In this document: positions 7,838-15,923 of the stretch, in pieces
How positions within the stretch are numbered: position 1 is the first letter of the stretch
Layout: each line of letters starts with the position of its first letter
From: a virus
Length of the DNA: 64,000 nt
Reading direction: 5' to 3' (one strand)
IMG/VR virus record: IMGVR_UViG_3300021963_005763
Coordinates: 1-64,000 of that record
The notes under the pieces: generated by a model
What the model was told of the DNA's origin: nothing
Seen by the model: only the letters and a program-made list of their open reading frames with translations
Database searches by the model: none
Position numbers and translations under genes: made by a program

Positions 7838-7897
7838 GCTTGCTCTAAAAGCAAAGTGAATATATAATATGTGTATAGTAAAACAACGGAGAAACAT

Positions 7898-9160
7898 ATG
7901 ACTTCAGTGATGAAAGGTTCTAGAATATCAAAGCCCAAGTGGGAAGGTAAGACTTTTACTGCTCAAGAACAGGCTAGAATTATTGACAAATTGGTAACTG
8001 CTCGTGTGGGGTTGTTGCTACGTCATCCGTTTTTTGGCAATTTGGCTACTCGTATGAAGATGATTGAAGCCAGTGATTGGTGCCAAACTTTGGCCACTGA
8101 TGGCAGGAACTTCTATTACAATAATGGCTTTGTAAACGAACTCAGTCCAAAAGAGTGTGAGTTTGGCTTCGCCCATGAAGTCCTACACAACATCTTCGAT
8201 CATATGGGACGCCGCGAAGGACGTGATCCAAGATTAGCCAACATTGCCGCTGACTATGCTGCCAACCAAATCCTTAAGGATGAAAAAATTGGCACGGTGC
8301 CGAGTTGGATTAGGATCTTCCAAGATGACCAGTATCGTGGCAAATCTTATGAAGAAATCTATGCCATCCTCTACGCTGGAGCGGAAAAAATTCATCCAGA
8401 AGACTTGGGTGAATTGTTAGATGATCATCTCGATGATGATGACGGTGATGATGGTGGTGATTGTGAGGACGGCGATAAACCTGGTAAGGGCAAGCGCCCT
8501 CGTTTGAGTAAAGCAGAACGTCAACAGATCCGTGATGAGATCAAAGAGGCTATGATTGCCGCTGCGCAGAATGCCGGTGCAGGCAAAGTTCCGGCAGGAA
8601 TCCAGCGTATGATCAAGGACTTAACTGAGCCAAAAATGGATTGGCGTCAACTGTTACGTATGAACATCCAAAGTATCATTAAGAGTGACTTTAGTTTCAA
8701 TCGTCCAAATCGTCGCACCCAGCACACCGGTGCTATATTACCTGGGTTAATGAATGAAGAAACTATTGATATCAGTGTAGGTATTGATATGAGCGGTAGT
8801 ATTTCGGATAGTCAGGCCAAAGACTTCATCAGTGAGGTCAAGGGTATTATGGATGAATACAAAGACTTCAAAGTTAACCTGTGGTGCTTTGATACAGAAG
8901 TTTACAATTACGCAGAATTCACTGGAGATACAGCAGATGAACTTCTTAGTTATGAGGTAAAAGGTGGTGGTGGCACTGACTTTGTAGCCAATTGGGAGTT
9001 CATGAAGGAACAGGGTATTACTCCAAAACGCTTTATCATGTTTACAGACGGTTATCCCTGCGGTGATTGGGGTGATGAGGATTACTGCGAAACTCTGTTT
9101 GTCATTCACGGCAACGAGACCATTGTTGCTCCATTTGGTCAAACTGCTTATTACAAATGA
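7898..9160 (+). CDS. Metallopeptidase-like plus VWA domain protein (MoxR partner)
   Basis: A 420-residue protein in two parts. The N-terminal half has an HExxH zinc motif (His93-Glu94-Val-Leu-His97) followed by further acidic and His residues, as in putative metallopeptidase domains of the DUF2201 type. After an Asp/Gly-rich linker (around 180-200), the C-terminal third is a VWA-like domain with the MIDAS motif DMSGS (D297, S299, S301) and the T360-D361 loop in GGGGTDF. I chose the ATG at 7898, with CGGAGAA a few bases upstream, over the GTG at 7871. The MoxR plus VWA pairing is a classic two-component remodelling system; the metallopeptidase half could act on a target held by the VWA domain. 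Ends overlapping the next ATG by four bases. Confidence 0.85.
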   Translation: MTSVMKGSRISKPKWEGKTFTAQEQARIIDKLVTARVGLLLRHPFFGNLATRMKMIEASDWCQTLATDGRNFYYNNGFVNELSPKECEFGFAHEVLHNIFDHMGRREGRDPRLANIAADYAANQILKDEKIGTVPSWIRIFQDDQYRGKSYEEIYAILYAGAEKIHPEDLGELLDDHLDDDDGDDGGDCEDGDKPGKGKRPRLSKAERQQIRDEIKEAMIAAAQNAGAGKVPAGIQRMIKDLTEPKMDWRQLLRMNIQSIIKSDFSFNRPNRRTQHTGAILPGLMNEETIDISVGIDMSGSISDSQAKDFISEVKGIMDEYKDFKVNLWCFDTEVYNYAEFTGDTADELLSYEVKGGGGTDFVANWEFMKEQGITPKRFIMFTDGYPCGDWGDEDYCETLFVIHGNETIVAPFGQTAYYK

Positions 9161-9444
9161 GTTTGAACAGGGGAGAACTGAATCCTTTAGATGTTCTGGG
9201 CCTGAGGAAATTAAACTTCATCCCAGAACATTTTCAAACCATCACAATAGAGACAGGATTTCAAGATATCAAAAAAATAGACCAATGGATTAACTACCAC
9301 TTAAATAGTAGATATGCCATTGAGCACACTGTGACCTTAGATCAGACAAGTAAAAAAATTACTCAGGTAACTATTATCGGATTAGAGGATCCAAAAGAAA
9401 TTACCATGCTAAGTTTAGGGTGCCATTTTTTACATCAAAAATAG
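9157..9444 (+). CDS. Small hypothetical protein coupled to the VWA gene
   Basis: A 95-residue protein with its ATG overlapping the VWA stop (ATGA). It has a helical middle (IKKIDQWINYHL) and a beta-like C-terminal half (YAIEHTVTLDQTSKKITQVTIIGLED). No family was recognised. Translational coupling suggests it is made together with the VWA protein and could be part of the same complex, but this is inference from gene order. Confidence 0.6.
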   Translation: MSLNRGELNPLDVLGLRKLNFIPEHFQTITIETGFQDIKKIDQWINYHLNSRYAIEHTVTLDQTSKKITQVTIIGLEDPKEITMLSLGCHFLHQK

Positions 9445-9452
9445 GAGAATAT

Positions 9453-9656
9453 ATGGAAAACGATTTACCACAAACAAATGATACATCTACTGAGACACCA
9501 GATCTTAATGTAAATGATCTAGCAAATATTAGATCAATTATTGATGCTGCTGTTCGTAGAGGTACTTTCACTGCTAAAGAAATTTCAGGAGTAGGCGCAG
9601 CCTATGATAAGTTAGACAAATTTTTAACATCCATCGAAAGTCAAAAACAACAATAA
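9453..9656 (+). CDS. Small conserved phage protein, 67 residues
   Basis: The ATG at 9453 is preceded by AGGAG at optimal distance and is preferred to an upstream in-frame ATG at 9420, which lacks a ribosome-binding site and overlaps the preceding gene. The N terminus is polar and acidic (ENDLPQTNDTSTE); the rest is a helical bundle-like segment, DLANIRSIIDAAVRRGTF followed by EISGVGAAYDKLDKFL. A pattern of this kind recurs in T4-like aquatic phages as a hypothetical protein. Function unknown. Confidence 0.65.
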   Translation: MENDLPQTNDTSTETPDLNVNDLANIRSIIDAAVRRGTFTAKEISGVGAAYDKLDKFLTSIESQKQQ

Positions 9657-9666
9657 AGGAACACCT

Positions 9667-10320
9667 ATGAAACATGTAGGAAAAATGAAGAATAACTCTG
9701 CTAAGGTTGCTGTAGCATATAGAACTTTACCAGGAGATTCAACAAGTGCCTTAGTTGTAGGTACTAATGGTCTTCCAGATAGTCATCACGACGCTTTGAT
9801 GAGTCTCATAGAAAGTGATGCTGGACAGCAAGCCAATGAATTAGCAGACATGCTAGCATCTCGAAGATTTCCGGACGGTAGTGTAATGCTAGCTTATCTT
9901 CATAATAATGGTCATCTAACAAAAGTACCAACAAGTATGGTTCTAATGACCCCCAATACTGTAACTCAATTACCGTTAGATAAACTTAATGAGTTGATTG
10001 CCAAAGATAAAGGGGTAACTGTAGATGAACTAGCAGTTAAGGACGAAGGTGCTCAACGTCAAAAACCAGCAGCAGAAACTAAACCAACTATCCCGCCGGC
10101 TAATTCACCAGAAGCAATTAAACTTGTTGACGAGGCGCCATATCATCCAGGATATGAAGGTGCTGTAATAGAAAAGCCAGTAACAGCCAGTGATCTTAGA
10201 TCAATGGCAGATAAACTTTTCAAAGAAGCCCAAGCACTTAGAAAGAAGGCTGATGAAATAGAACCACCTAAACCGAAAGTTGTAAAAGCTAAAAAAACAG
10301 TAGAAAAATCTAATGAATAA
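9667..10320 (+). CDS. Conserved phage protein with Lys/Pro-rich tail
   Basis: A 217-residue protein with an AAGGA ribosome-binding site upstream. The N-terminal domain (about 1-110) begins MKHVGKMKNNSAKVAVAYRT and includes DSHHDALMSLIESDAGQQA and KVPTSMVLMTP, a recognisable conserved block of T4-like aquatic phages of unknown role. After a Pro-rich linker there is a helical segment (SDLRSMADKLFKEAQALRKKADE) and a basic tail rich in Lys. The basic tail might contact nucleic acid. It overlaps thyA by eight bases, indicating a shared transcript with nucleotide metabolism. Confidence 0.7.
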   Translation: MKHVGKMKNNSAKVAVAYRTLPGDSTSALVVGTNGLPDSHHDALMSLIESDAGQQANELADMLASRRFPDGSVMLAYLHNNGHLTKVPTSMVLMTPNTVTQLPLDKLNELIAKDKGVTVDELAVKDEGAQRQKPAAETKPTIPPANSPEAIKLVDEAPYHPGYEGAVIEKPVTASDLRSMADKLFKEAQALRKKADEIEPPKPKVVKAKKTVEKSNE

Positions 10321-11200
10321 TCCTGAGTATGTGTATCTAAATGTATTAAAGGATATTTTAAATACAGGTGAATCTAAACTAGATAGAACAGGTATTGGTA
10401 CCATTAGTAAATTTGGTGTCCAACTAAGATTTGATCTATCAAAAGGATTCCCTGCCTTAACAACAAAAAAACTAGCATGGAAGTCTGTTGTAAGTGAATT
10501 GTTATGGTTCATTGAAGGTAGTGGCGACGAATATAGATTAAGAGAAATTTTACACGGTGCTAGATATTCTGATAAAACTACAATTTGGACTGATAACGCC
10601 CAGGCCTCGTACTGGACATCTAAACGACTTCAACGTCACCCAGGAGACCTTGGACGGATATATGGTGTACAATGGCGTAGATGGCGCAAACCATTAATTA
10701 GAATCAACAAAGTTGTTCTTCAAAATCATGATCAGTTACTTGAATTAGTAGATGGCTTAAAAAAAGACCCGTTTAGTAGACGGCATATTATTACAGCATG
10801 GAATCCGGGAGAACTAGATATTATGGCATTGCCACCATGTCACATGATGTCTCAATTTCATGTTAGCAAAGATAAAAAACTAAGTTGTCAGATGTACCAA
10901 AGATCTGCGGATATGTTCCTCGGAGTGCCATTCAACATTGCTTCATATGCTTTATTCACCCATATGCTGGCGCAGATTTGTGGATACACAGTAGGTGATC
11001 TAATTATTGTTCTTGGAGATGCTCATATATACAATAATCACATCGAACAGGTCAAAGAACAATTGTCAAGAAAACCATATGAACTACCCGAGTTGTATCT
11101 AAATCCAAGCATTAATGAAATCACCAAATTTACTATGGAAGATATAGGGCTTGTAAATTATCAAAGTCATGATGCTATAAAAGCACCTATGGCTGTTTAA
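10313..11200 (+). CDS. thyA: Thymidylate synthase ThyA
   Basis: A 295-residue folate-dependent thymidylate synthase. The catalytic cysteine is Cys176 in LPPCHMMSQFHV. Other family signatures are the N-terminal DRTGIGT loop, TTKKLAWKSVVSELLWF, GRIYGVQWRRW and the RSADMFLGVPFNIASYA substrate-binding stretch. It makes dTMP from dUMP using methylene-tetrahydrofolate, supporting phage DNA synthesis. It is the canonical ThyA type rather than the flavin-dependent ThyX carried by many cyanophages. It overlaps the preceding gene by eight bases, and its stop codon overlaps the stop of the opposing tail-fibre gene, leaving no room for a terminator between them. Confidence 0.96.
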   Translation: MNNPEYVYLNVLKDILNTGESKLDRTGIGTISKFGVQLRFDLSKGFPALTTKKLAWKSVVSELLWFIEGSGDEYRLREILHGARYSDKTTIWTDNAQASYWTSKRLQRHPGDLGRIYGVQWRRWRKPLIRINKVVLQNHDQLLELVDGLKKDPFSRRHIITAWNPGELDIMALPPCHMMSQFHVSKDKKLSCQMYQRSADMFLGVPFNIASYALFTHMLAQICGYTVGDLIIVLGDAHIYNNHIEQVKEQLSRKPYELPELYLNPSINEITKFTMEDIGLVNYQSHDAIKAPMAV

Positions 11201-12465
11201 ACAACCATTACTTCAATAATACCATGACCGTCTGATGAATGAGACTCTAATGCTTTAGCAAAAACAGCATTAGGATTATCTCCTTTTTCATAGGCCCTTC
11301 CATGTCCTTGGACTCGACCTGTAACCAATAAATCACCTTTATGAATCCATCCATGTACTTTACAGGGAACTCTGCCTTTTAGAGCAATAAATGGATGTGT
11401 TGATTGATCTCCTGCATCCTCATTCATTCTATAGGCAGGTCTTACACTGACAATACCCGCAACTGAAACATCTGCGTCAATCGAGCTTATAGTAACTTCA
11501 TTTCTTCCGCCAATGACGAGTACAGTACCTTCACTATATACTGCATCAGCATGATATCTTTCAGCAAGGTCACTATATCGAGCAGCCGTAGCAATAACAT
11601 TCAAAACATTTGTACTAGGATTATAAAATAAACCAGTGCTTATGTAGGCAATACTGGCAGATGTAGCAGAAGCAGTAGATATAAAAGGAAGATTATAATT
11701 GGCATTTGTATTAGTAGCAGTAAATTGGAATCCGGCTGTGCTATCTGCAACTGTAGCTCTATCAGATAAAATAGAATGAGCAGCTGATCCCCAAAAATAA
11801 ATCCCCTTGTTAGAACTTATACCCGTTGTTGGATCTGCACCTACTAACGTCACACCTTTTACAATCTTAAAATTATCTGGTGAATTTGATTCTGCAGTGG
11901 GGAATAAGTTGTTAATATTAGTTTTTTGAGTAATATAAGTTTCATTACTCACTACAGCAATGATGCTTTCTTCTGTTCCAACCACCGCTTTGATATTATA
12001 TTTAGGAACGTTATTTCCTATGATAGCATCATATTCATAGTCACCTCTCCAACTTGCTATAAGATCAGCAGCATTTGGAGGTCCAATTAGTTCAAAAGAA
12101 GTCCCATTATGTGCAAAGAGCTGTTGAGATTCTGGATTATACCATAAGTCACCGCTTTGGTAGGTTTTGGTTTCATTTGGGTCAGCTGTAGTGACTTCTA
12201 AATGTCCTATAGGTTTCCAACTTGCCGAATTGTAAACATTAATCTGGTTCCCTACTGAATCGTACCATAATTGCCCTTCAATTGGATTACTAGGCGCTTG
12301 GCTATTACTAAAATTTTCTAATAATTTTAGAAAGTTTTCATTTTGAATTTCACCATATCCGGCAAAATTTCTACCAACCAAAGTAAGATCTGTAGTATTA
12401 TCTATTGCCCCATCTTCAACTGTAGCAACAATTGAACCATTTGTCTTGTTAATTATATAAGCCAT
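11197..12465 (-). CDS. Tail-fibre/adhesin-like structural protein A
   Basis: A 422-residue protein with an N-terminal module (about residues 24-75: LTLVGRN, YGEI, NENFLKLLENF, IEGQLWYDS) shared with the next two genes. It is followed by another WYN-type strand pair and low-complexity Asn/Thr/Ser-rich sequence. The C-terminal 130 residues form a separate domain with YSDLAERYHAD, GTVLVIGG and RVPCKVHGWIHKGDLLV, resembling the C-terminal tips of aquatic T4-like phage fibres. It is the last gene of the minus-strand block and begins with TAATG overlap with its upstream neighbour. Role as a virion fibre or baseplate-attached adhesin is inferred from composition and location. Confidence 0.7.
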   Translation of the reverse strand: MAYIINKTNGSIVATVEDGAIDNTTDLTLVGRNFAGYGEIQNENFLKLLENFSNSQAPSNPIEGQLWYDSVGNQINVYNSASWKPIGHLEVTTADPNETKTYQSGDLWYNPESQQLFAHNGTSFELIGPPNAADLIASWRGDYEYDAIIGNNVPKYNIKAVVGTEESIIAVVSNETYITQKTNINNLFPTAESNSPDNFKIVKGVTLVGADPTTGISSNKGIYFWGSAAHSILSDRATVADSTAGFQFTATNTNANYNLPFISTASATSASIAYISTGLFYNPSTNVLNVIATAARYSDLAERYHADAVYSEGTVLVIGGRNEVTISSIDADVSVAGIVSVRPAYRMNEDAGDQSTHPFIALKGRVPCKVHGWIHKGDLLVTGRVQGHGRAYEKGDNPNAVFAKALESHSSDGHGIIEVMVV

Positions 12466-13481
12466 TATGCGATCCTTACTACATTAGTAAAGGTATTACC
12501 CACTATTGGGAAATAAGTTGTACCTGTAGATGGATACACTTCATATGCCTCCCAAGCTTTTACACCTACAACACGTTCCTCTAACCTATAATGACGTACC
12601 TCTGTGGCTGTAAATGTACCACTTGTTAATAAAACTTTTACCTCAGATAATACAGAAGTAGCAGACGTCCATGTATTAGTAGCTGTTGAAAATAGATAAG
12701 GTAAAATTTGTAAGCGAACTATATTATTTGTAGCAGTATATGTTGTAGTAAACGCACCTATCCATCCAGAATTATAACTAGCCGTTAGAGTCTTATCAGG
12801 AGTTTGAACTATGCCGCCAGAGACTCTAAGTGTACCACCTACAAATAAATCTTTATTCACACTAAGAGTACTTAAAATATTTGTACCTGAATAAATTGTA
12901 GTTGTATTAGTATTAATTCCGTAATAATAGTAACTGGTAGAAGTATTAGCGATAAAAGTTGTAGTAGACAATATCATAACAGGTCTACCATAACTGTAAA
13001 TTACTGAACAAAATTTATTAGCATCACTACCGTACTCACGAACAGCATAAGTAGTAGGAGGTGGTTCAACTCCAAATTTACCCAAATTAGGATTAGTTTT
13101 AGGTCCTATAATATTCCAAGAACCGCCCGCATATACATTTAATTGATCGTTGTTGTCATCAAACCATAATTCACCCGTTCTAGGCTGAGCCGGTGAACTA
13201 GAACTTACTACAGCGTTTAGTAGACTACTCCAAGCGCTACCATTATATACTTTTAAAGTTTCATTTTGTGAATCATACCACAATTGCCCTTCTTGTGGAC
13301 TTCTAGGACCTGTGGTATTTGCAAAAGAAGTTAACAATCTTACAAAATTATTATTGACAATTTCCCCATAGTTATTGACATTTTTTCCTATTAGATCTAA
13401 GCTAGTAGCAACATCGTCAACTTCTCCATTAGCGATATTAACTAAAACCGTTCCGTTATTATTATATACAGTGTATGCCAT
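12465..13481 (-). CDS. Tail-fibre/adhesin-like structural protein B
   Basis: A 338-residue paralogue of its neighbours. The shared N-terminal module is clear: LDLIGKNVNNYGEIVNNNF, then PQEGQLWYDS and a second GELWFDDNNDQL strand pair. The rest is Thr/Ser/Asn-rich beta sequence with a C-terminal part containing VRHYRLEERVVG. There are no catalytic motifs. It lies head to tail with the preceding and following paralogues (one-base overlap and one-base gap), so the three probably come from one transcript and may attach to the same virion site. Confidence 0.65.
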   Translation of the reverse strand: MAYTVYNNNGTVLVNIANGEVDDVATSLDLIGKNVNNYGEIVNNNFVRLLTSFANTTGPRSPQEGQLWYDSQNETLKVYNGSAWSSLLNAVVSSSSPAQPRTGELWFDDNNDQLNVYAGGSWNIIGPKTNPNLGKFGVEPPPTTYAVREYGSDANKFCSVIYSYGRPVMILSTTTFIANTSTSYYYYGINTNTTTIYSGTNILSTLSVNKDLFVGGTLRVSGGIVQTPDKTLTASYNSGWIGAFTTTYTATNNIVRLQILPYLFSTATNTWTSATSVLSEVKVLLTSGTFTATEVRHYRLEERVVGVKAWEAYEVYPSTGTTYFPIVGNTFTNVVRIA

Positions 13482-13482
13482 A

Positions 13483-15258
13483 TTAAGTCTTAATTATGTA
13501 ATAAATTGTTCCTGTAGTAAGGGCCGATGTTACATTTGGAACTTGGAAAAAACCTGCGGCTACAGTTGCGGATGTAAACGACCTGCCAATTACTGAATAT
13601 AAACTTGCATATGCCCCTGTAGCACTGTATATTAAACCGTTACACAGCAGGAAGTTATTATAAACTGTCGATGTGGTACTTGTAGACCAAGGCATGATCG
13701 ATCCTGTAGGAACAAGTGCAGCATAAACATCTCTAAGAAAGTTGGCCTTGCTAATTGATTCTAAATTGGTATTAATTGTGCTTGTATCAAGTACCAATAA
13801 ACTATATGTACTAGTAGCAGTATTTGTAAATGGCTGTGTAGCTATGGCACTTCTTTGTAGAGTGGCCGTGAAAATAACATTTGTAGATCCATCAAAACTC
13901 ACAGTACCAGTAGTAGCAACTTGGCCAACAATACTAAATGCACGTGATGTACCTAGTTTTGTAGCTGTTCCATATAGATTACCATAAAAATTACTTGTGC
14001 CAGTTGTACCAAAAGAACTAGCATATATTTTTCTAAATCTTCTTGTCGATGATCCTATATCATACACATCATCTTTCCCTGGATCAACTATCAATCCTGT
14101 TCCTATAGTTGATCCAACAACTATTCTACCTGTAAATGTACTCAATCCCGTGATAGATAAAGATCCCCCTACCGAAGCATTACCTGATACATTTATACCG
14201 CCACCATTACCAATAATCAATGAATCGGATGAAGCAAAGCTTATAGTCACCGTGTTATTAAAACTAGCGCCACCATTAACTTCTAAGGCAGCACCAGATG
14301 CATTTGTATTGGTCATGATACCGACGCTTTGATTTACAGGATCAAAGGTCAACCAGCTCCAATTCTCTAAACCTATCCGAAATTGTTTTGTATCATCGCT
14401 AAAATAAATTCTAGCACCGTCTATCGTACTGTTAATTTGTATAGTATGATTATAGGTAGCATTCTTTACTTTTAAGCCATCTGTCGAATTTACGATAAAT
14501 GTACCAGTATGTATTTGACTAGCAATGTTGTTTCTTAAAAAATCAGTGGCTCGTAAACTGGAGTTACTGGTCAAAACAAGAGAATCTGCTTTTGTTACAA
14601 TACCATTGTACCTAGCATTTACTCTAGTTGTTAAATTTGTACCTGTTGAAATTGAGGAAAATCCTTCAATGACTCTTTTTGGTGTAAATGATGTGTAACT
14701 TATTATTTCTACAACTTTTCCATTAGACCAATTTAATATTACAGGTTGCTCAATGTTATTTGTATCTGTTAGAGTAGTAGCTTCCGGTCCTGTTTTATCA
14801 CTGCCAGAACTAATTGTTGGTCCAACTATTTTCCATTCCGTACCATATCTTAATTTAAGTTGACTGTTAGCAGTGTCTACCCAGAGGTCTCCCTCGGCAA
14901 CTGTTTCTTGATATTGAATATATGGGTCATTATTCTGAGTAAAAATTCCACTGGCAGCAGGCCATCTACTGCTAGTGTCACTGCCATTACTTACTCGTAA
15001 AACTTTTCTGCCAGGGATACTAGTGTCGTACCATAATTGCCCCTCAATAGCGTTTTCAGGTGCATAAGGGCTTGAAAAATTTTCTAATAAATTTAAGAAA
15101 TTTTGAGCGTAAGCTAATCCATAATTAGGATATCCAGGTCCTACTAAACTAAGACTTGTATCATAATTGTTAATACCTGACCCTGTATTAGCTGAAGGGA
15201 CTACAATTGTCTCAGTTTTAAAAGGATTAGAGTATCGTAAAACGTATGGATTGGCCAT
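13483..15258 (-). CDS. Tail-fibre protein with C-terminal collar-type domain
   Basis: A 591-residue protein with the same N-terminal module as the two genes downstream (about residues 33-88: SLSLVGPGYPNYGLAYAQNF, IEGQLWYDT). The middle contains repeated fibre motifs such as NVSGNASVGGSL and YDIGSSTRRFRKIYASSF, typical of aquatic T4-like phage fibres. The C terminus has the shape of a phage tail-collar domain: PTGSIMPW, NNFLLCNGLIYS, YASLYSVIGRSF, FQVPNV. Such domains sit at the tips of short tail fibres and mediate receptor contact. It is the first of the three paralogues on the transcript. Confidence 0.75.
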   Translation of the reverse strand: MANPYVLRYSNPFKTETIVVPSANTGSGINNYDTSLSLVGPGYPNYGLAYAQNFLNLLENFSSPYAPENAIEGQLWYDTSIPGRKVLRVSNGSDTSSRWPAASGIFTQNNDPYIQYQETVAEGDLWVDTANSQLKLRYGTEWKIVGPTISSGSDKTGPEATTLTDTNNIEQPVILNWSNGKVVEIISYTSFTPKRVIEGFSSISTGTNLTTRVNARYNGIVTKADSLVLTSNSSLRATDFLRNNIASQIHTGTFIVNSTDGLKVKNATYNHTIQINSTIDGARIYFSDDTKQFRIGLENWSWLTFDPVNQSVGIMTNTNASGAALEVNGGASFNNTVTISFASSDSLIIGNGGGINVSGNASVGGSLSITGLSTFTGRIVVGSTIGTGLIVDPGKDDVYDIGSSTRRFRKIYASSFGTTGTSNFYGNLYGTATKLGTSRAFSIVGQVATTGTVSFDGSTNVIFTATLQRSAIATQPFTNTATSTYSLLVLDTSTINTNLESISKANFLRDVYAALVPTGSIMPWSTSTTSTVYNNFLLCNGLIYSATGAYASLYSVIGRSFTSATVAAGFFQVPNVTSALTTGTIYYIIKT

Positions 15259-15262
15259 TTAA

Positions 15263-15871
15263 TTAAATTCCTGAGCTCAAACTTTGTATTCTAACGGTAT
15301 AATCTACCTGAATCATTCTATTCAAAGATTTTTGAACAGGATGAAAAATAACATGAGTTAGTAAGACACTCTCTTCTGTGCTTTGAGTGTATCCTTTTAG
15401 ACCCAATTCATCAAAAACAAAGGTGCCTTCTGTATTAGTTTCATTATCAAAAGCATATTGACCATCTGGTTCATTAAAATCTAATAAACAACTTACTAAA
15501 ATATCACTATAATAAGTACCTGTTCTGTGTCTAACTTCCATAAAATTGCGGGCAGGGTCAAAATTTTGAGGATCATTAGCATCAACAATTTTTGAGTAGG
15601 TAGGATTGTATAAATTAGCAGCAGAATATGTTGTATTAGGTGTCTTATAGGTAATTATTCCCGTAGGATCTATACGAGTCCCACCATTACCAAAGTCCAT
15701 AGCATATATGAAACCTCTGCCTAGATTGGCCATAGCTCGTGCCAATCCTACACTAAAATTTTCATAATGGATTGCATTACGTTTGTTTACAAAAACATAA
15801 TTACTTTGAGGATCATATATCTTGAGATGACCCTCAATGTGTAATAATCCGTTATCTTTATAATTGTTCAT
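15263..15871 (-). CDS. Putative structural protein
   Basis: A 202-residue protein preceding the three paralogous fibre genes. It begins MNNYKDNGLLHIEGHLKI and contains FVNKRNAIHYENFSVGLARA, GRGFIYAMDFGNGGTRID and a C-terminal HPVQKSLNRMIQVDYTVRIQ strand. The NAIHYENFS pattern resembles a protein conserved beside fibre genes in T4-like aquatic phages, likely a connector between the baseplate and fibres, but this is inference. A late-promoter-like box (15889-15895) stands 17 bases before its ATG, so it probably heads a transcript covering the three fibre genes downstream. Confidence 0.65.
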   Translation of the reverse strand: MNNYKDNGLLHIEGHLKIYDPQSNYVFVNKRNAIHYENFSVGLARAMANLGRGFIYAMDFGNGGTRIDPTGIITYKTPNTTYSAANLYNPTYSKIVDANDPQNFDPARNFMEVRHRTGTYYSDILVSCLLDFNEPDGQYAFDNETNTEGTFVFDELGLKGYTQSTEESVLLTHVIFHPVQKSLNRMIQVDYTVRIQSLSSGI

Positions 15872-15888
15872 TTTATTTTATTCCAATG

Positions 15889-15895
15889 ATATTTA
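15889..15895 (-). promoter_or_regulatory. Late-promoter-like box TAAATAT
   Basis: On the minus strand GATAAATATC precedes the ATG at 15871 by 17 bases in the only non-trivial gap (52 bases) of the fibre block. It could start a separate late transcript for the genes from 15871 down to 11197. Confidence 0.5.
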
Positions 15896-15923
15896 TCAAT
15901 TTATAAGATTCAAAAAATTGCGC

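Noticed and set aside
7863-7868. TATAAT as -10 of a promoter for the VWA gene
   Set aside because: The box is perfect, but at 16-18 bases upstream the -35 matches at most 3 of 6 positions; too weak to list as a promoter.
8747-9142. 131-residue minus-strand frame inside the VWA gene
   Set aside because: Fully antisense to the conserved VWA domain and without a recognisable family.
13997-14332. 111-residue plus-strand frame in the fibre block
   Set aside because: Pro/Val-rich mirror of Thr/Gly/Asn-rich fibre codons on the opposite strand.
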